Shown one piece after another: positions 33,325-44,786 of a stretch of DNA of 64,000 bases. Source of the stretch: Caenorhabditis elegans (Eukaryota; Nematoda; Chromadorea; Rhabditida; Rhabditidae); assembly GCF_000002985.6 (NCBI RefSeq), contig NC_003281.10:4340001-4404000 (forward strand). The letters run 5' to 3'. Each line of letters starts with the position of its first letter. The first letter of the stretch is position 1. Below the pieces are notes generated by a model. It did no database searches. It was not told the origin of the DNA and saw only the letters and a list, made by a program, of their open reading frames with translations. The position numbers were made by a program, and so were the translations under genes.

Positions 33325-34977
33325 ATGGATGTAAGTTGAAATTTAACACTAAATCTTCAATTTACGGAATAGATTTGATTATAAAAAATTAAAATTTGAA
33401 TTCACATAAACTTCCAAACTAAATTTGTCGAAACAAAGTTGTCACTTCAAAACAAGTTAACGAATTCCGTCGAATGAAAACCGCAAACATTTAAACGAAC
33501 AATTAACTTAACCTGAAATCTTTTGCAGAGTAATTTGAATGGAAATCAAAAGACACTAGCCGAAAGTCATACTAGAGCCGGCCAAATTCAAACACAAAGT
33601 GTGGGACATTTAGAGAGCATCAAATTGGATATGTTCTCTCAAAGGCAGTTTCTTCATGAGAAGAGCATCAAAACAGAGCAAGAACGTGCCTTAGAAATGA
33701 AAACTGTTAACGATGAAAATTTGAATATCGAATTGGAAATGAAGCAAAATAGAATGAATCACCAACAAAGAATTCAAAAGCAGAAATTATTGGACAGAAA
33801 TGACGAATTGAAGTATAATTTGGGATGTGAAGAAGATGCGAAAGAGAGACATTTTATCAGTAGTGTTGAGGATACAAGAGCTGCTGGACAGAAGCTGTTC
33901 AGTTCGTTGAATCATCTTTGCTCAAGTGTACATTGTCTACAAACAAGCAACAATTCAAATAATCGGAATGATGTTGAAAAGAAAATTGGTAGTTGTATGG
34001 TGAGAACATATTGAAGTGTTAAATGAAAGAAACCTTAACATCACTTTGAAAGTGGTGTTTTGGTTAAATACTTTTTGTCACACTTGGCAATCTAACTTTC
34101 TATCCAAATATTGCAAAAAATGGGAATATATCTATGTATTTGGAAAAAGTGTGCTTAATTTGAGCAAGACTTTACTGAGTCCGGGCCGGAGTCTCGTCTT
34201 CGGTTCAACTTATGCATATCTTCTTCCAAGACTTTAACTGTGTCTCCCTTGATTTTGGATATGATGTCAGTAAGAAATTCATTTTAGGGCCAAGAAATAT
34301 TCACTTCATTCAAAGATTGGCAACACTTGATAAGAACAAGTTTGATCCAACTCTTGCAAATGTTTTACCAATGTTGAAAACGGCACAAAAAGTCTGCCTA
34401 ATACATTGACAAGGTTTAACTTTGATTTCTGAGTACGTTTCTATAATTTAATACGCCTGAAAATACGGATTTGGTTAATGACTTCTAATTAACGGTCAGT
34501 ATCTAACTTATTTCAGGCCTATATTGGCAAAGTCGAAAAGACAATAATTCCTTTCTAGGATGCAGTGCGAACTTTACAAGACCAATATAAGCTGGAACTG
34601 TGAATGTTCAAGAAATTCACAACAAGACAGGCACGCTGGAACAGAGCATCTCTCGATTTCAAAATTATTTGAAAGATGGTTACATTGATAATAATATTTC
34701 AACCTACAAAGATGTTTTGGAATCAACATCAGGCTTGATTGAAATTGTGAATTCACTTCCATCAATTGCTAAAAGTAATCACGGTACAACTGCTATAACT
34801 GAGAGTTTTAAGCAAACTATTCAAAGTTCAAACAGCGATATATGTGTTCAACAATCTACAACTCTTGTTGTACAAGTTACTGAAAACGTTGAAGTGTCCG
34901 TTGGAAAAAGAGATAAGCTAATAATTCTTAGTATTATTCCATTCTTCGTCTGTGCGCTAATTGATTTGTTTCGTTAA
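33325..34977 (+). pseudogene. Decayed first member of the coiled-coil family
   Basis: A short ATG exon (33325-33330, then GTAAGT) resembles the tiny first exons of the three downstream paralogues. The next open exon (33529-33999, 157 codons) matches the downstream family's exon 3 start and exon 4 end (NQKTLAESHTRAGQIQTQ; AKERHFISSVEDTRAAGQK; CLQ). However, exon 2 is missing and the middle is deleted, with the intervening intron lost. After a donor at 34000, a plausible acceptor (34557-34558) opens a frame that stops after 14 codons. The family-like C-terminal segment (GTLEQSISRFQ, NSLPSIAKSNHGTTAI, DICVQQSTTLVVQV) resumes in another frame up to a stop at 34975-34977. This combination of deletions and a frame break argues for a pseudogene, although a shorter expressed protein is possible. 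Confidence 0.7.
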
Positions 34978-36502
34978 TGGCAATAATTTTTTTCAAATTG
35001 TGTTTACCTTTGTTTTAAGGTGTTCAAAAAATTTATGCCCCGTAGTATTATTCAAATTTACTGTTAAATTGCATTCCCTCTATTCTTATATATGTATACT
35101 GAATAAATTATTGATATTGAGGCACATATTTATTGGAATTCAAAACGTGTTTGGCATGGAACACCTATGTATCTTTATATTTTGCTATTGAAAATTAGAC
35201 ATCACCGTCTTCATTAGATATTTCATTCGGTCAAGGCGTAACAGGGCCTCTCACTCGCACTATAAAAGCAGCGTTTTGAGAATATTTTCAGCACTGTTGT
35301 TGAAAGTTATTGAACTTTGGCAATAAATTTTATTTATCTCCAGGCTCAGAAATGTGATTTTCCTAACAATAAACCTAAAAATATAAACAAATTTGAGACT
35401 TTCTTCCGGGGGCGTTATCCGGGGACTATACTCCTTCACTATTAAACATACATACATATATACCAAATTATATCTCTATTCCTTTTGTAATATTGCCCCA
35501 CGTTGTTCAAATTTGACTTTTATAGTTCCATTGTCGTGTGTTCTATCAATAGCTTGTCAACTGACAAAATTTTTTAAAATTATATTTCTATTTATAGTTT
35601 GTCGCTTATTATTTATTACTAGGTCCCAAACGAAGTATAACTATTCTAAGTACAGCAGTGAGATGCAAAACTAATAGAAAAATGCGGTAAGTACAATAAT
35701 AATTTATTCGATAATCTTATATGTAGTTTAATTTTTTGAAATATGTTTAAAATTGTCTAATTCAAATGCACAAAACAAATGTATACCTACAAAATCAAGA
35801 GAATTATAGAGGCTGGCTGGGCTAAATAACTTTTATTACGATTTAAGAGACATTTGCCGTTTGTTCAGAGGAAACGGCTTATAAACAATGAAAGAGGGCG
35901 GAGAAATAAATAGATAACACAAATGTCGTGGGATGGCAAAACTCTATATTGCGATATCAATTTAGACAATCAACAATATCTGACTATGAGTCATGACGGA
36001 AGGGCGAAGTCTTCCCCATGATGCTGCATCCGTTCTAATGACTAATATTATTTTTGAAAATCTGCATTCTCAGCAAACAACGATTCTTATCATCAAAATG
36101 CATGTGTCGCTTTAGAATATAAAACTGAGGAAATGTTTACCATTTTGTCTCCAGGTTCCTTAGTCTTCCTCACTCTTGTTTTTCTTTAAAACAACGGATT
36201 TTAGCGCCAGTAAAATCTATTAAGACTAAAATTTCAAACAGATAAAAACTATTAGGCAAAATGAGAATTTATCTGACATTTGAGTAAATGTAAAACTTTA
36301 AGTTTCCCTTGCAAAAAAGATGAAGGTTTTCATTGCTATGTCTTAATTTGTTATCACAATTTGAATTTGAATTTGTTTACACCAGTACCTTGCTAGCCGT
36401 AAAATGTTGTTTTTCCTCTTACCCATTCTATTTTTCTGTTGGTTTCTGAATTGACATTTTTCAGTTTCAACTTTTCTATTCGGCAAATTCAAAGAGACAA
36501 TC
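34978..36502. other. Spacer within the coiled-coil cluster
   Basis: 1.5 kb without a supported gene. The last 400 bases contain the second copy of the duplicated promoter segment (36135-36180). Short open frames near 35393-35674 encode hydrophobic Phe/Ile-rich peptides without splice support. Confidence 0.5.
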
Positions 36503-38833
36503 ATGGGAGTAAGTTGAAGTTTCTTCTTTTGTAAATATAATCTTAGATTTAATAGATATTAAATAATTTGAATTATAAAATTTTTAAATATACATATATA
36601 CATATCATTTGCAAAATATTCCAAAACTGATCATTTTTATTGTTAGTCAAAAAGTTGTAAAAACTCAGTTTTCACCTACCACAATTTTGGATATGAACCA
36701 ACAAAAAAGTTTTCCATGATTTTGAAATTTTACTTCCTCATTTATTGTTTGTTTTAACATTTTAGAGGTTTGAAAAACTGAAATTTTTGAAACTTTTTGG
36801 CACATTACCAAAACGTAGTGTGAATTTTTCGAAAAATCTGAAAGTTTTTTGGAAATGCTGAAATTTTAAAACGATGATCGGTGATTTCAAACTAATCCCC
36901 ACTAAAAAACATTTTGAAGTCAAAAATTAACAAATTTTGAAACAATGGAAATACATTTTTGAACATGTGAAAAAATATTTCTAGGGCGGTGGTTCCAAAG
37001 CTGACAATGAGGCCATTGCTCAAGACATGCGAAATAACATGCAACCTGAACGTGAGCGCCGGCAAAGGGAGCTTGAAGCTTTAGAAAGGGAAGCGGAAAG
37101 ACAGGCAGCAGCACGAGCAGAATTGAGAAGACAAGAGGAAGCAAGTCAGATTGCTGAACAAAACAGGAAGGATGAAATGATGAAGGTTTGAGATTTCCAA
37201 TAACTTTTAATCTGGAAAAATGATTTCAGAAAATATTGGAGCAAAGTCAGAAGACTCGGGCAGAAGATCAAGCAAGAGCTGATCAAATTCGAACTCAAAA
37301 CGAGGAGAATTTGAAAGAAGCAGTTGCAAGTGGAAATCAGCTTCTTGATAATCAGAGAATTGTGAATCAAGCAGAAGTTACAAAACGATTGACGGATCAT
37401 CAAAATTTAATGACACGGGAACAGGGAAGACTGGCTGAAACTGAAAAGAAAATTGAGGAAAATGTTGTGGATATGAAGAATAAGGTTAGTTGGAGATAGG
37501 AATTTTAATTTCAAATTAATTATTTAAAAAAATAATTAAGACCGTCAGGAAGAGTAAATAAAGAAAAAATAAGATTCGAGTCACGTTTTGATCGAAAAAA
37601 AATATATTATGCGACTTTTCCAAAGTTTGTATAATATTTTTGAAAACTTCTGAAACTTCCTGCTTAAAGAAATTTTAGAATTATTTATATAGCTTCTATA
37701 ATATAATAGCTTCTATACTAGAATAATAGCTTCTGATCTCCATAAATATTTCTGGAATAAATCGGAAATTTCCGAAAGTATCTAGAAAGATTTCGACTTT
37801 TTTGGAAAATTCTGAAAATTTTTACTATATTTCATAAGGCTCTAGGACTTTATTGAAAAAATAGTCTAACATTTACGCAAAAGCTATTTATTTTTGGAAA
37901 ATTTGAAAAATCATTTTAAAATTATATTTTCAGAAAGCAGAAGCTCAAGAAAAGTTGCACAGCGAGAAGAAAGAATACGATGAGAAAAAGCTCCAGAAAT
38001 CTGAAGAAAATGCTCTGAAAATTGAAGATTTGCACAAACAAACTGCACAACTTGAAATTGAAAAAGAAAATAATGCAATCGAGCACCAGAATAGAATCCA
38101 TGGAATGGAGAAGCTATTTAAATTGGATAAATACAATATTCATGTGGCTGGTGGCAAAGACACTCGTGAAAGTCATTTTATTGACGCTGTTAATAATACA
38201 CGAAGTGCTGGTGGAGAACTATCGAATGCAGTGGTTTCTTTGGGTTCAAACGCATATTGTCTACAAAAGGGAAAAGAAGCGAAGAACGTAGTAAAGCATA
38301 TTAATTCATGCAAGGTATGATTGCGAAAAGTTCATGCCTGCCTACCCGCCTATCACAGCAATTCATATTCCAACTTTCAGACATCTCTACGTCGGATCAA
38401 GGAGAAGCTCAACAATCTGAAATATTCTGCAAGAACAATCAGAGATCAAGATGAATCAGAAAACGTCAATGTTGCGAAATGTCATGAAGTAGCACTCTAC
38501 ATTCAAGAAGAAGCATCACCTCTGGAACAGGCTATTTTTCGATTTGAGAGTTCTTTGGAATTTGATCCAATCGAAAACTCCATTGAATTATATGATGAGA
38601 TTCACAGACTGAATGCAAGTTTGTACAAAACTGTGAACTCGCTTCCGTTGGTTTCTCGAAGTTATCATGCAATTACTGAAATCTCCAGAAGTACTGCACG
38701 CGCAGTTCTTAATGCTGATAATTCGAAACTTAGTATTCAACAATCTGAAACTGTTGTTGTGCAGCAGAGCATTGAGGATGGAGAAATGGAAGTGGATGCA
38801 GTCGTGGAGGAAATTCAAGCGATTGAGCAATAA
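36503..38833 (+). CDS. Coiled-coil protein of a tandem worm family, 431 aa, possible N-myristoylation
   Basis: Five exons (36503-36508, 36985-37185, 37230-37484, 37934-38314, 38381-38833) fit in phase to 431 codons plus TAA. Exon 1 encodes only Met-Gly, and splicing gives MGGGGSKADNE: Gly2 with Ser6 fits the N-myristoylation consensus. Residues about 20-190 are highly charged and rich in Glu, Arg, Gln and Lys (RERRQRELEALEREAERQ), a long coiled coil without a signal peptide or membrane span. A family block TDHQNLMTREQGRLAETE lies in exon 3, and HFIDAVNNTRSAGGELSNAV plus AYCLQKG in exon 4. The C-terminal exon is helical and contains NSLPLVSRSYHAITE and an acidic end. I do not recognise the family. 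It could be a membrane-tethered scaffold protein (inference). Two intact paralogues and a decayed one lie around it. Confidence 0.85.
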
Positions 38834-38911
38834 ATTGAACAATATTTTCAGTTACGTTAATCCAACCTACACCCTACACCTTACACCGACTTATAAATTT
38901 CTTTTCTAAAA

Positions 38912-39313
38912 ACAAGTGGTCTGAAGGTATTGAGAAGGCTGTGTATACGTGTCAACTCACAAGCGCAGTCCGGCCACTGCACCGCGCGGTGGCTTTTGTC
39001 TGCTACCTTTCGGTCCTGAACCATCCACCACTCCTTATGCACCCGGGACTGACCATCTTCCGACAGTCATCCCCTGGTGACGCAGCGCTTGGCACGGACG
39101 CTCGGTCGACGTTGACAACGACATACACAGGACTCCTCCTCTCACTCCATCCACACTTATCTACCGTCAAGAAGCTGACTCACAAGCGCCCGCCACGACG
39201 CTCGGTGGTTTTTCCCGACTAGCGAGAAAATATAACAGAGGGGTATATCGAGAGAGTAATGGACGGAATAGAGACGACAGAGAACATGACAGTCGTTTAC
39301 CACGTCCGATTTT
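38912..39313 (+). repeat. 402-bp GC-rich repeat, copy 2 (inverted relative to copy 1)
   Basis: Starts ACAAGTGGTCTGAAGGTATT about 80 bases after the stop of the preceding coiled-coil gene and ends near CACGTCCGATTTT. It is the near-identical inverse of 29361-29762. It contains the same 93-codon frame, differing at one residue. A TA microsatellite follows about 50 bases downstream. Confidence 0.9.
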
Positions 39314-39359
39314 GCAGGGGTTTGCGGAAAATTGTTTTATTAGAAATTTCTCTTTAAAC

Positions 39360-39363
<4 letters not shown>

Positions 39364-39395
<32 letters not shown>
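39364..39395. repeat. (TA)n microsatellite
   Basis: Sixteen uninterrupted TA units directly beyond the repeat copy. Confidence 0.95.
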
Positions 39396-39397
<2 letters not shown>

Positions 39398-39441
39398 AAA
39401 ATACAAAATATACAAAAACTCTTTCTTTTTAATTGTAAATT

Positions 39442-39792
39442 TTAAATATCCAGTTTTAGGTCCTCAAGCGGAGACTGCGACCATTTCCTAAATATGCCTG
39501 CAGCATTGGAGTGCAGCAGGACTTTTGTCGGATTGAATGAGGAGAATAGTTCGTCCATATCGTTCTGAAATTTTAAGCGTGAGAGATAAGCTTAAACAGA
39601 TAGATGAAGTTTAAATAATAAAGCAATTCAAACCTGGGACACATTCGTTGGAAGGTTTTTCACTTGGAAAACTCTTTTTACACTTGGTGGCAATGGAGGA
39701 GATGTTGGCTGGGTGACAGGAGCTCGGGACCGGCGACGCCCAGACGGCCCACTCGCTTGAGCTTGAGGATTGTTTACAGATGGTCTCGCCAT
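39442..39792 (-). CDS. Short protein with a half RRM-like domain, 93 aa
   Basis: Two minus-strand exons (39792-39634 and 39564-39442) join in phase to 93 codons plus TAA, with a strong donor CAG|GTTTGA and acceptor ATTTCAG. The N terminus is Ala/Ser/Pro/Arg-rich (SGRRRSRAPVTQ). Residues about 41-75 (VFQVKNLPTNVSQNDMDELF, then FNPTKVLLHSNAAGIF) look like the first strand with an RNP2-like element, helix and second strand of an RNA recognition motif. The second half with RNP1 is absent, and the protein ends KLDI soon after. The downstream side abuts a TA repeat and the 402-bp repeat, so truncation by rearrangement is possible. I found no further exon before 39313. Function unknown; RNA binding by half an RRM is doubtful. 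Confidence 0.6.
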
Positions 39793-41738
39793 TTTCGTAA
39801 CTTTTTGTCGTCTGAAAGTTTTATTTTTGAAACGGAGATGAGAAAAAAGATAATATATTGAGAGAATCATGAGTAGAATAAGACAAAAATTAAATTTATT
39901 AATTAAAAATTAAAAATTAAATTAAAAATTAAAAAATTAAAAATAAAAATTAAAAAAATTAAAAATTAAATTAATTTTAGGTTAAATAGGTTGCAGATTG
40001 TGAAGGTATATATCCTAACATTCAGGGGAGCGATCAAGTTAAAAAATAACAGAAAGCTATAAATGGAATTAGAATCAAAGTTTTCTAATTTCGGAGCTTC
40101 CCAGATATAAGCGTGATTGTTCGTAGCTCTGGCAGATGGCTTCAAGAAGGTTAAACGGTTTGGGATATTTTGAATGTATAGACTCAAACCCTGCTTAAAT
40201 GAACGAATATCGTTATGAAATTTTTCAAAATTTTTTCGGTTAAAAAATTCGAAAAAAAAAGTTCAAGCTAAAAAATAGCTAAAATCTTTAATTTCGGCCA
40301 GTTTAGTCACAACTGTTGAAAATTGACTTTTTTGAATAATCACTCTTTATTGCATATTTGGTCGATCATCTCACTTTATTTCGTAAATTAAAAGAACATT
40401 TCCAATAGGTAACCAAAAATGATTGAAATTATCTATCGGCTTAACTATTCTATCGGCCTATCGGCTTGAGAGACGCCTTAATTAGAGGAATTATAATACG
40501 TATACGTCTGATAAACAACCAAAACGCGCAATAAAATCAAATCAAAACAGTATTCCAGCTGCTGCTACACTAAAAATAGCCGAATTTGGTGATACTAAGT
40601 GGCAGAAAAAGTCTTATTTGTGAAAATTCAAACCGCCATAAAAAGGGTTTGAAAACTTTTAGAGAAGTTTCAATATAAAATTTGCTCATTTGAGCCCACC
40701 TTGACTTGAGTATATTCATCTTGTGATTTTATTTAGTTTCCTAATGATCCTAACTTCTAAAGGTCCTGTGACTAGTTATTGAAAAAACTTTACTTTTTTA
40801 TTACAATACTGTTTCCAAATATGGTAAGTACAACTATGAAGAAAACTTCACGAAAAAAAATGGCAAAAACAAATGATGAATCGATTGAAAAACAAAGTGA
40901 ATGCGTTAATTGAAAACGAGAGAGACGAAAAATTACGGAGATCTCAATGAGCAGATATCGCATAATTATGAATGGTGTATGAACGCTGTCTGCATTGTCT
41001 GCCGCTGTGTTTGCGGACTGGTGTCGGCAGGACCCTTTCATTTTTACGCCAGTAGCAGAGTGCACACAGAGTAGAAGAGACGCAGACATATAGTAGCATT
41101 TAATGGGGTTATTCAAGTAATGTCGGAAAATTAAAAAGTGTAGAAAAATCACGTCACGACTGTATTCAAGTATATAAAAACATGTATTTAAATACATTTG
41201 TGACGTCACAAATGTATTTAAATACATTTTGCTACATTACTTGAATAACCCCATAAGGCGCATGCACGAAATTTTGTTTTCTGTAAAATCATAAGTAGTT
41301 AAAATTTGAAAGAAGGAAGGGTTTTTTGTACATGTAAACAAATAGACTGATAAAAATTGGAGGATGATGACGAAAATTTGAGTTTACGATAAGCAGAAAT
41401 TTTCTCAATTTTAAAAGGGACGAACAACACGAGCTCAAACCTGCTTACTTACGTGCCTGCCTACATTTGTGACAGCGCACGCCTACCTACGTGCCTCCGT
41501 GCCTGCCTCATGCCTATCTCCTTTATCAGAATCCTCTCGCTGGAGACAAATTACGTCACATTGCTCATTCCTAGTTTTCATGCATTTTAACCGTCAAATT
41601 TCGTGTCTCTATCAAATTGCTAATGCTAATTTTATTTCAGTATTTCATTAATGCATTTCTAACTGTAACTTCCATCTCTCCTGTTTTTTTGGCTAATTTC
41701 CTTTGAATATTGCTTCTACTTAGCAGGGAGCCGTAAGA
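39793..41738. other. Gene-poor AT-rich spacer with repeats
   Basis: About 1.95 kb. 39891-39980 is a tandem AATTAAAAATT-type AT repeat. A 150-bp MITE-like element lies at 41104-41253. A CTACCTACGTGCCTCCGTGCC-like dispersed repeat is at 41440-41515. A GTAAACA forkhead-type core near 41334 lies 400 bases before the next coiled-coil gene. No gene seen. Confidence 0.6.
41104..41253. repeat. 150-bp MITE-like element with perfect 20-bp terminal inverted repeats
   Basis: TGGGGTTATTCAAGTAATGT at 41104-41123 is exactly inverted at 41234-41253. TAA flanks both ends, a 3-bp duplication typical of PIF/Harbinger-type elements. The interior holds a second palindrome (AAATACATTTGTGACGTCAC with its inverse). 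No coding capacity. Confidence 0.9.
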
Positions 41739-44017
41739 ATGAGTGTAAGTTCTGAGAGAGGACTCCGTTTTTACGATACAAGATTATTTGAAAATTTATA
41801 ATAGCAGTGGCACGGCCACCTCTTCCATTTTCGAACAAGAGAAGGAGAACGATACCTTTCTTTTTGAAAATTTTAGAAGCTATATATTATATTGTCTCTA
41901 AAGTTTTTGTATTGTATAAAATTTTTTTAAAAAGTGGAGTCCCTGAAAATTCACCCAAATTTCAAAACCGAAAACGATTTCAGGGAGGAAATTCCGCAGA
42001 CAAAAAAGCGATTGCTGATGATCTTCGACAAAATGCGATTGAAGATGAAAATCGGCGACGAAGACAGATTGAAGCATTTCAAGCAATCGAAGATAGACAA
42101 AAAAATGCGTCTGCTGAAATTAGACTAAAGCAAATGGAATCAGTTGTGGCCATTCAAAAGCAACAGGATGAAGCTAGAAATGTGGGTGCTCATGAAAAAT
42201 TTTCAAGATCGCGATTTTCAACGCTTTCTTGTTTCTCTGTTTGAATTCCCTTCAAAGTGATGAGAGTGATGAAGAGAAAGTGATGCCAACTTTCGAACCA
42301 ATCAGCGTCATCGAACTCTGCACACGTCCTCTGATTGGTTGAAAAGTGGGAGGAGCGAATCCCTGATTTGTCGAAATTCTCATTTCAGAGGGAATTCAAA
42401 CAGAGAAATCTTTCTGTTGTGATATTTAAATTTTCTATTTTTAGAGAATGTTGGAGCAAAACCAGAAAATTTTAACAGAGAGTAGGACTCGCGAGGATTC
42501 AATTCGGGCTCAACAAGAGCAAAATGAAAGAGACACAATTTCACATGAAAATGATTTGATTGATAGACAGAGAACTGTGAATCTATCAGAAATTACGAAA
42601 CGATTTACGAACCATCAGAATTTAATGACGCGGGAACAGGGAAGACTTGCTGAAACTGAAATCAGAAATGAGAAAAATTTGGTGGATATGAAGAATCAGG
42701 TTAGTCAAGACACATTTTATTTGAAATGTATCCATCTGGAACCTTGCCGTATTTTATAAGCACGATGCATACATGATGGTTCAGTTCAAAAATACAATTG
42801 TTCTGCTCCTTGTATTTTCTTAAATATTATTTTTCAGCTCGCAGAAACTCAAGACAATCTGAACGAGGATAAAAAGGCATATCATGAAGAGAAGATTCAA
42901 AAATCTGCAGAAAATGCTTCTCAATTAGAAGTTCTTGTTTCTGAAACAAATGAATTAATCATCCAAAAAGACAAAAATGTACTTTTACAAAAGGAAACAC
43001 TCATGCGAATTGAGAAAAACGCCATCGAAAATAAAGGAAAAGTTCTCATTGCTCGTGGTGATGATGACAATGAACAAAATTTCATTGATGCAGTGAATTC
43101 AATAAGACAAAAAGGATATGCTGTTTCTGATATTATTTCTCGTTTGGGAGAACATGCTTATTGTCTTCATAAAGGACATTCGGTTCATTCGGTGAAGAAT
43201 GATGTTTTCAAGTGTAGTGTAAGTATTAAAAATGCAACAATAAATAGACAAAATGAGATAAAACATTTCTCGTTAGAATTTTCAATACAGAAAACCGTCT
43301 ACCTACACCTGCCTGCGAAAAATTATAAATTCGCCAAAGAGAAATTCTTAAAATTGAAACTGAGTTTTAAAAGTTTGATAGACTATGCCTACCTCGTACC
43401 TACTACCAAAAAAGTTTCACATCAACAGAGTGCGAGAAAATTTGACCTATAAGTTTAGTACAAAGCACAAAAACGTGAGCTTTTGAGAGTTGGCGGTAGG
43501 CAAGCAAGCTTGCCTAAATTCGTACTTGCCTTCCAATGCCACCTTCTTCAGTGTTTCTGTAAATCTACTTGTTTTTTTTCAGAAAGCGTTGGGCCAAGCA
43601 AAGTTGAAGCTTGGCCAATTGAGGGACGATGTCAATCACTTATTGGGTCACCAGGAATCTCGAAACTCAGGAGTTCCTGTTTGTCATGACGCAGCGCGGC
43701 AAATTGAAGAAGCTATAAAAGAACTGGAAACTTCTTTGAACAAGTTCAAAGGGTCTTTAAACGGAAAAAATTCTATTGAGCTGTACGAGAATGTTCTGGA
43801 GAAAAATAAGAATCTCACTGGCAAAATACACGGTCTTCCATCACTTGTGAAGAGCAATTACACATTGAATGCCATTCAAAACGGTTTTCAAAGTATTTGT
43901 GCTGTTAATGGTAATCACGTTGCCAGTCTTGAGCAGACAACGACTCTGGCTCTTCAGGAAAAGAAGCACGGGAACAGGGAAACGTCAGAACATTGCCCTG
44001 ATGATCCGAAGAATTGA
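41739..44017 (+). CDS. Coiled-coil family member, 424 aa
   Basis: Five exons (41739-41744, 41984-42181, 42445-42699, 42838-43218, 43583-44017) give 424 codons plus TGA. Exons 3 and 4 are 255 and 381 bases, identical in length to the paralogues. The tiny first exon encodes Met-Ser, so the protein starts MSGGNSADKK and lacks the Gly2 needed for N-myristoylation. The charged coiled coil follows (DENRRRRQIEAFQ), then TNHQNLMTREQGRLAETEIR, NFIDAVNSIRQKGYAVSDI and AYCLHKG. The last exon holds CHDAARQIEEAIKELE, NKNLTGKIHGLPSLVKSNY and a polar tail. Intron 2 contains a MITE-like element; intron 4 holds GCCTACCTCG-type repeats. Function unknown. Loss of Gly2 suggests a different location from its neighbours (inference). 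Confidence 0.85.
42232..42408. repeat. 177-bp MITE-like element in an intron, copy 1
   Basis: TTTCTCTGTTTGAATTCCCT (42232-42251) is exactly inverted at 42389-42408. Inner sequences (CAACTTTCGAACCAATCAGC and GATTGGTTGAAAAGTGGGAG) are also roughly complementary. A related copy lies at 55992-56137 in the GILT-like gene, with the same TTTGAATTCCCTCCA end and the same CGAACCAATCAGC core. Confidence 0.9.
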
Positions 44018-44786
44018 TTGTCTCATGAATGCGTTTTATTTTCCTATTTTAAAACATTGTATAAGAACTACCTCCTGATAATATGTTGAAATTTTCTGAT
44101 CCAATGGGTTATCCGACTTTGAACCAATTTTATAAAACTATTGTATTTATCTTGGTAAAAAACTTCTAAAGAACTTTATGAACAATTTTCTTAAAATCAC
44201 AAAATATATACGCACCAATAATATCTGCCTGCCTGCCTTCTAGATTAAATTCTATTCGCGTGCACATTCAGAAATGAAGAAAAGTATATACGCACATCCA
44301 TGGGCAGGTAGACATGAGGTAGGTACGTAGGCGGGTTGTTTTCGCAATTTCTGTTTTCGAAGTATGGTAAGGTTTGCACAAACTTCACTTTCAATCGGAA
44401 AAATAAGTTACCCCCATGGGTTTGGTACACAAATGCCTGCCTAACTTGTGCCTACGTGCCTGCTGCCAAAAAAACTATACGTGATTGTTTTCCATTTCTT
44501 ATTGTTAGTCAATAGGCACGATGGAGGCTTGTAGGCATGATGCCTCGCCTATCTGCCCTCGTATTTATCAAAGTGGTGATTGAGTTAAAAATTTCACAAT
44601 AGAATTTGCTCAATAAATTTTGATAAATTATATATTTTTCATTTGAATTCCTAACTTTTGTTCTTTGGTCATTGCTAGGTCTAAGTCTTACTATTAATCA
44701 AATACTTCCTCATATATATTTTTCCCCATATAAACAAGTAGACTGTACTAATAAAATCATTTTCTGTGTCATAAACGATAGCAAAA
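44018..44786. other. Spacer within the coiled-coil cluster
   Basis: 769 bp. Two clusters of GGCAGGTAGACATGAGGTAG / GCCTACGTGCCTGC-type dispersed repeats (44225-44340 and 44430-44570). ATAAACA near 44729 is close to the first exon of the next paralogue. No gene. Confidence 0.5.

Noticed and set aside
41157-41230. Candidate microRNA hairpin
   Set aside because: The hairpin is the interior of a MITE-like element with exact terminal repeats and TAA flanks, which explains it better.
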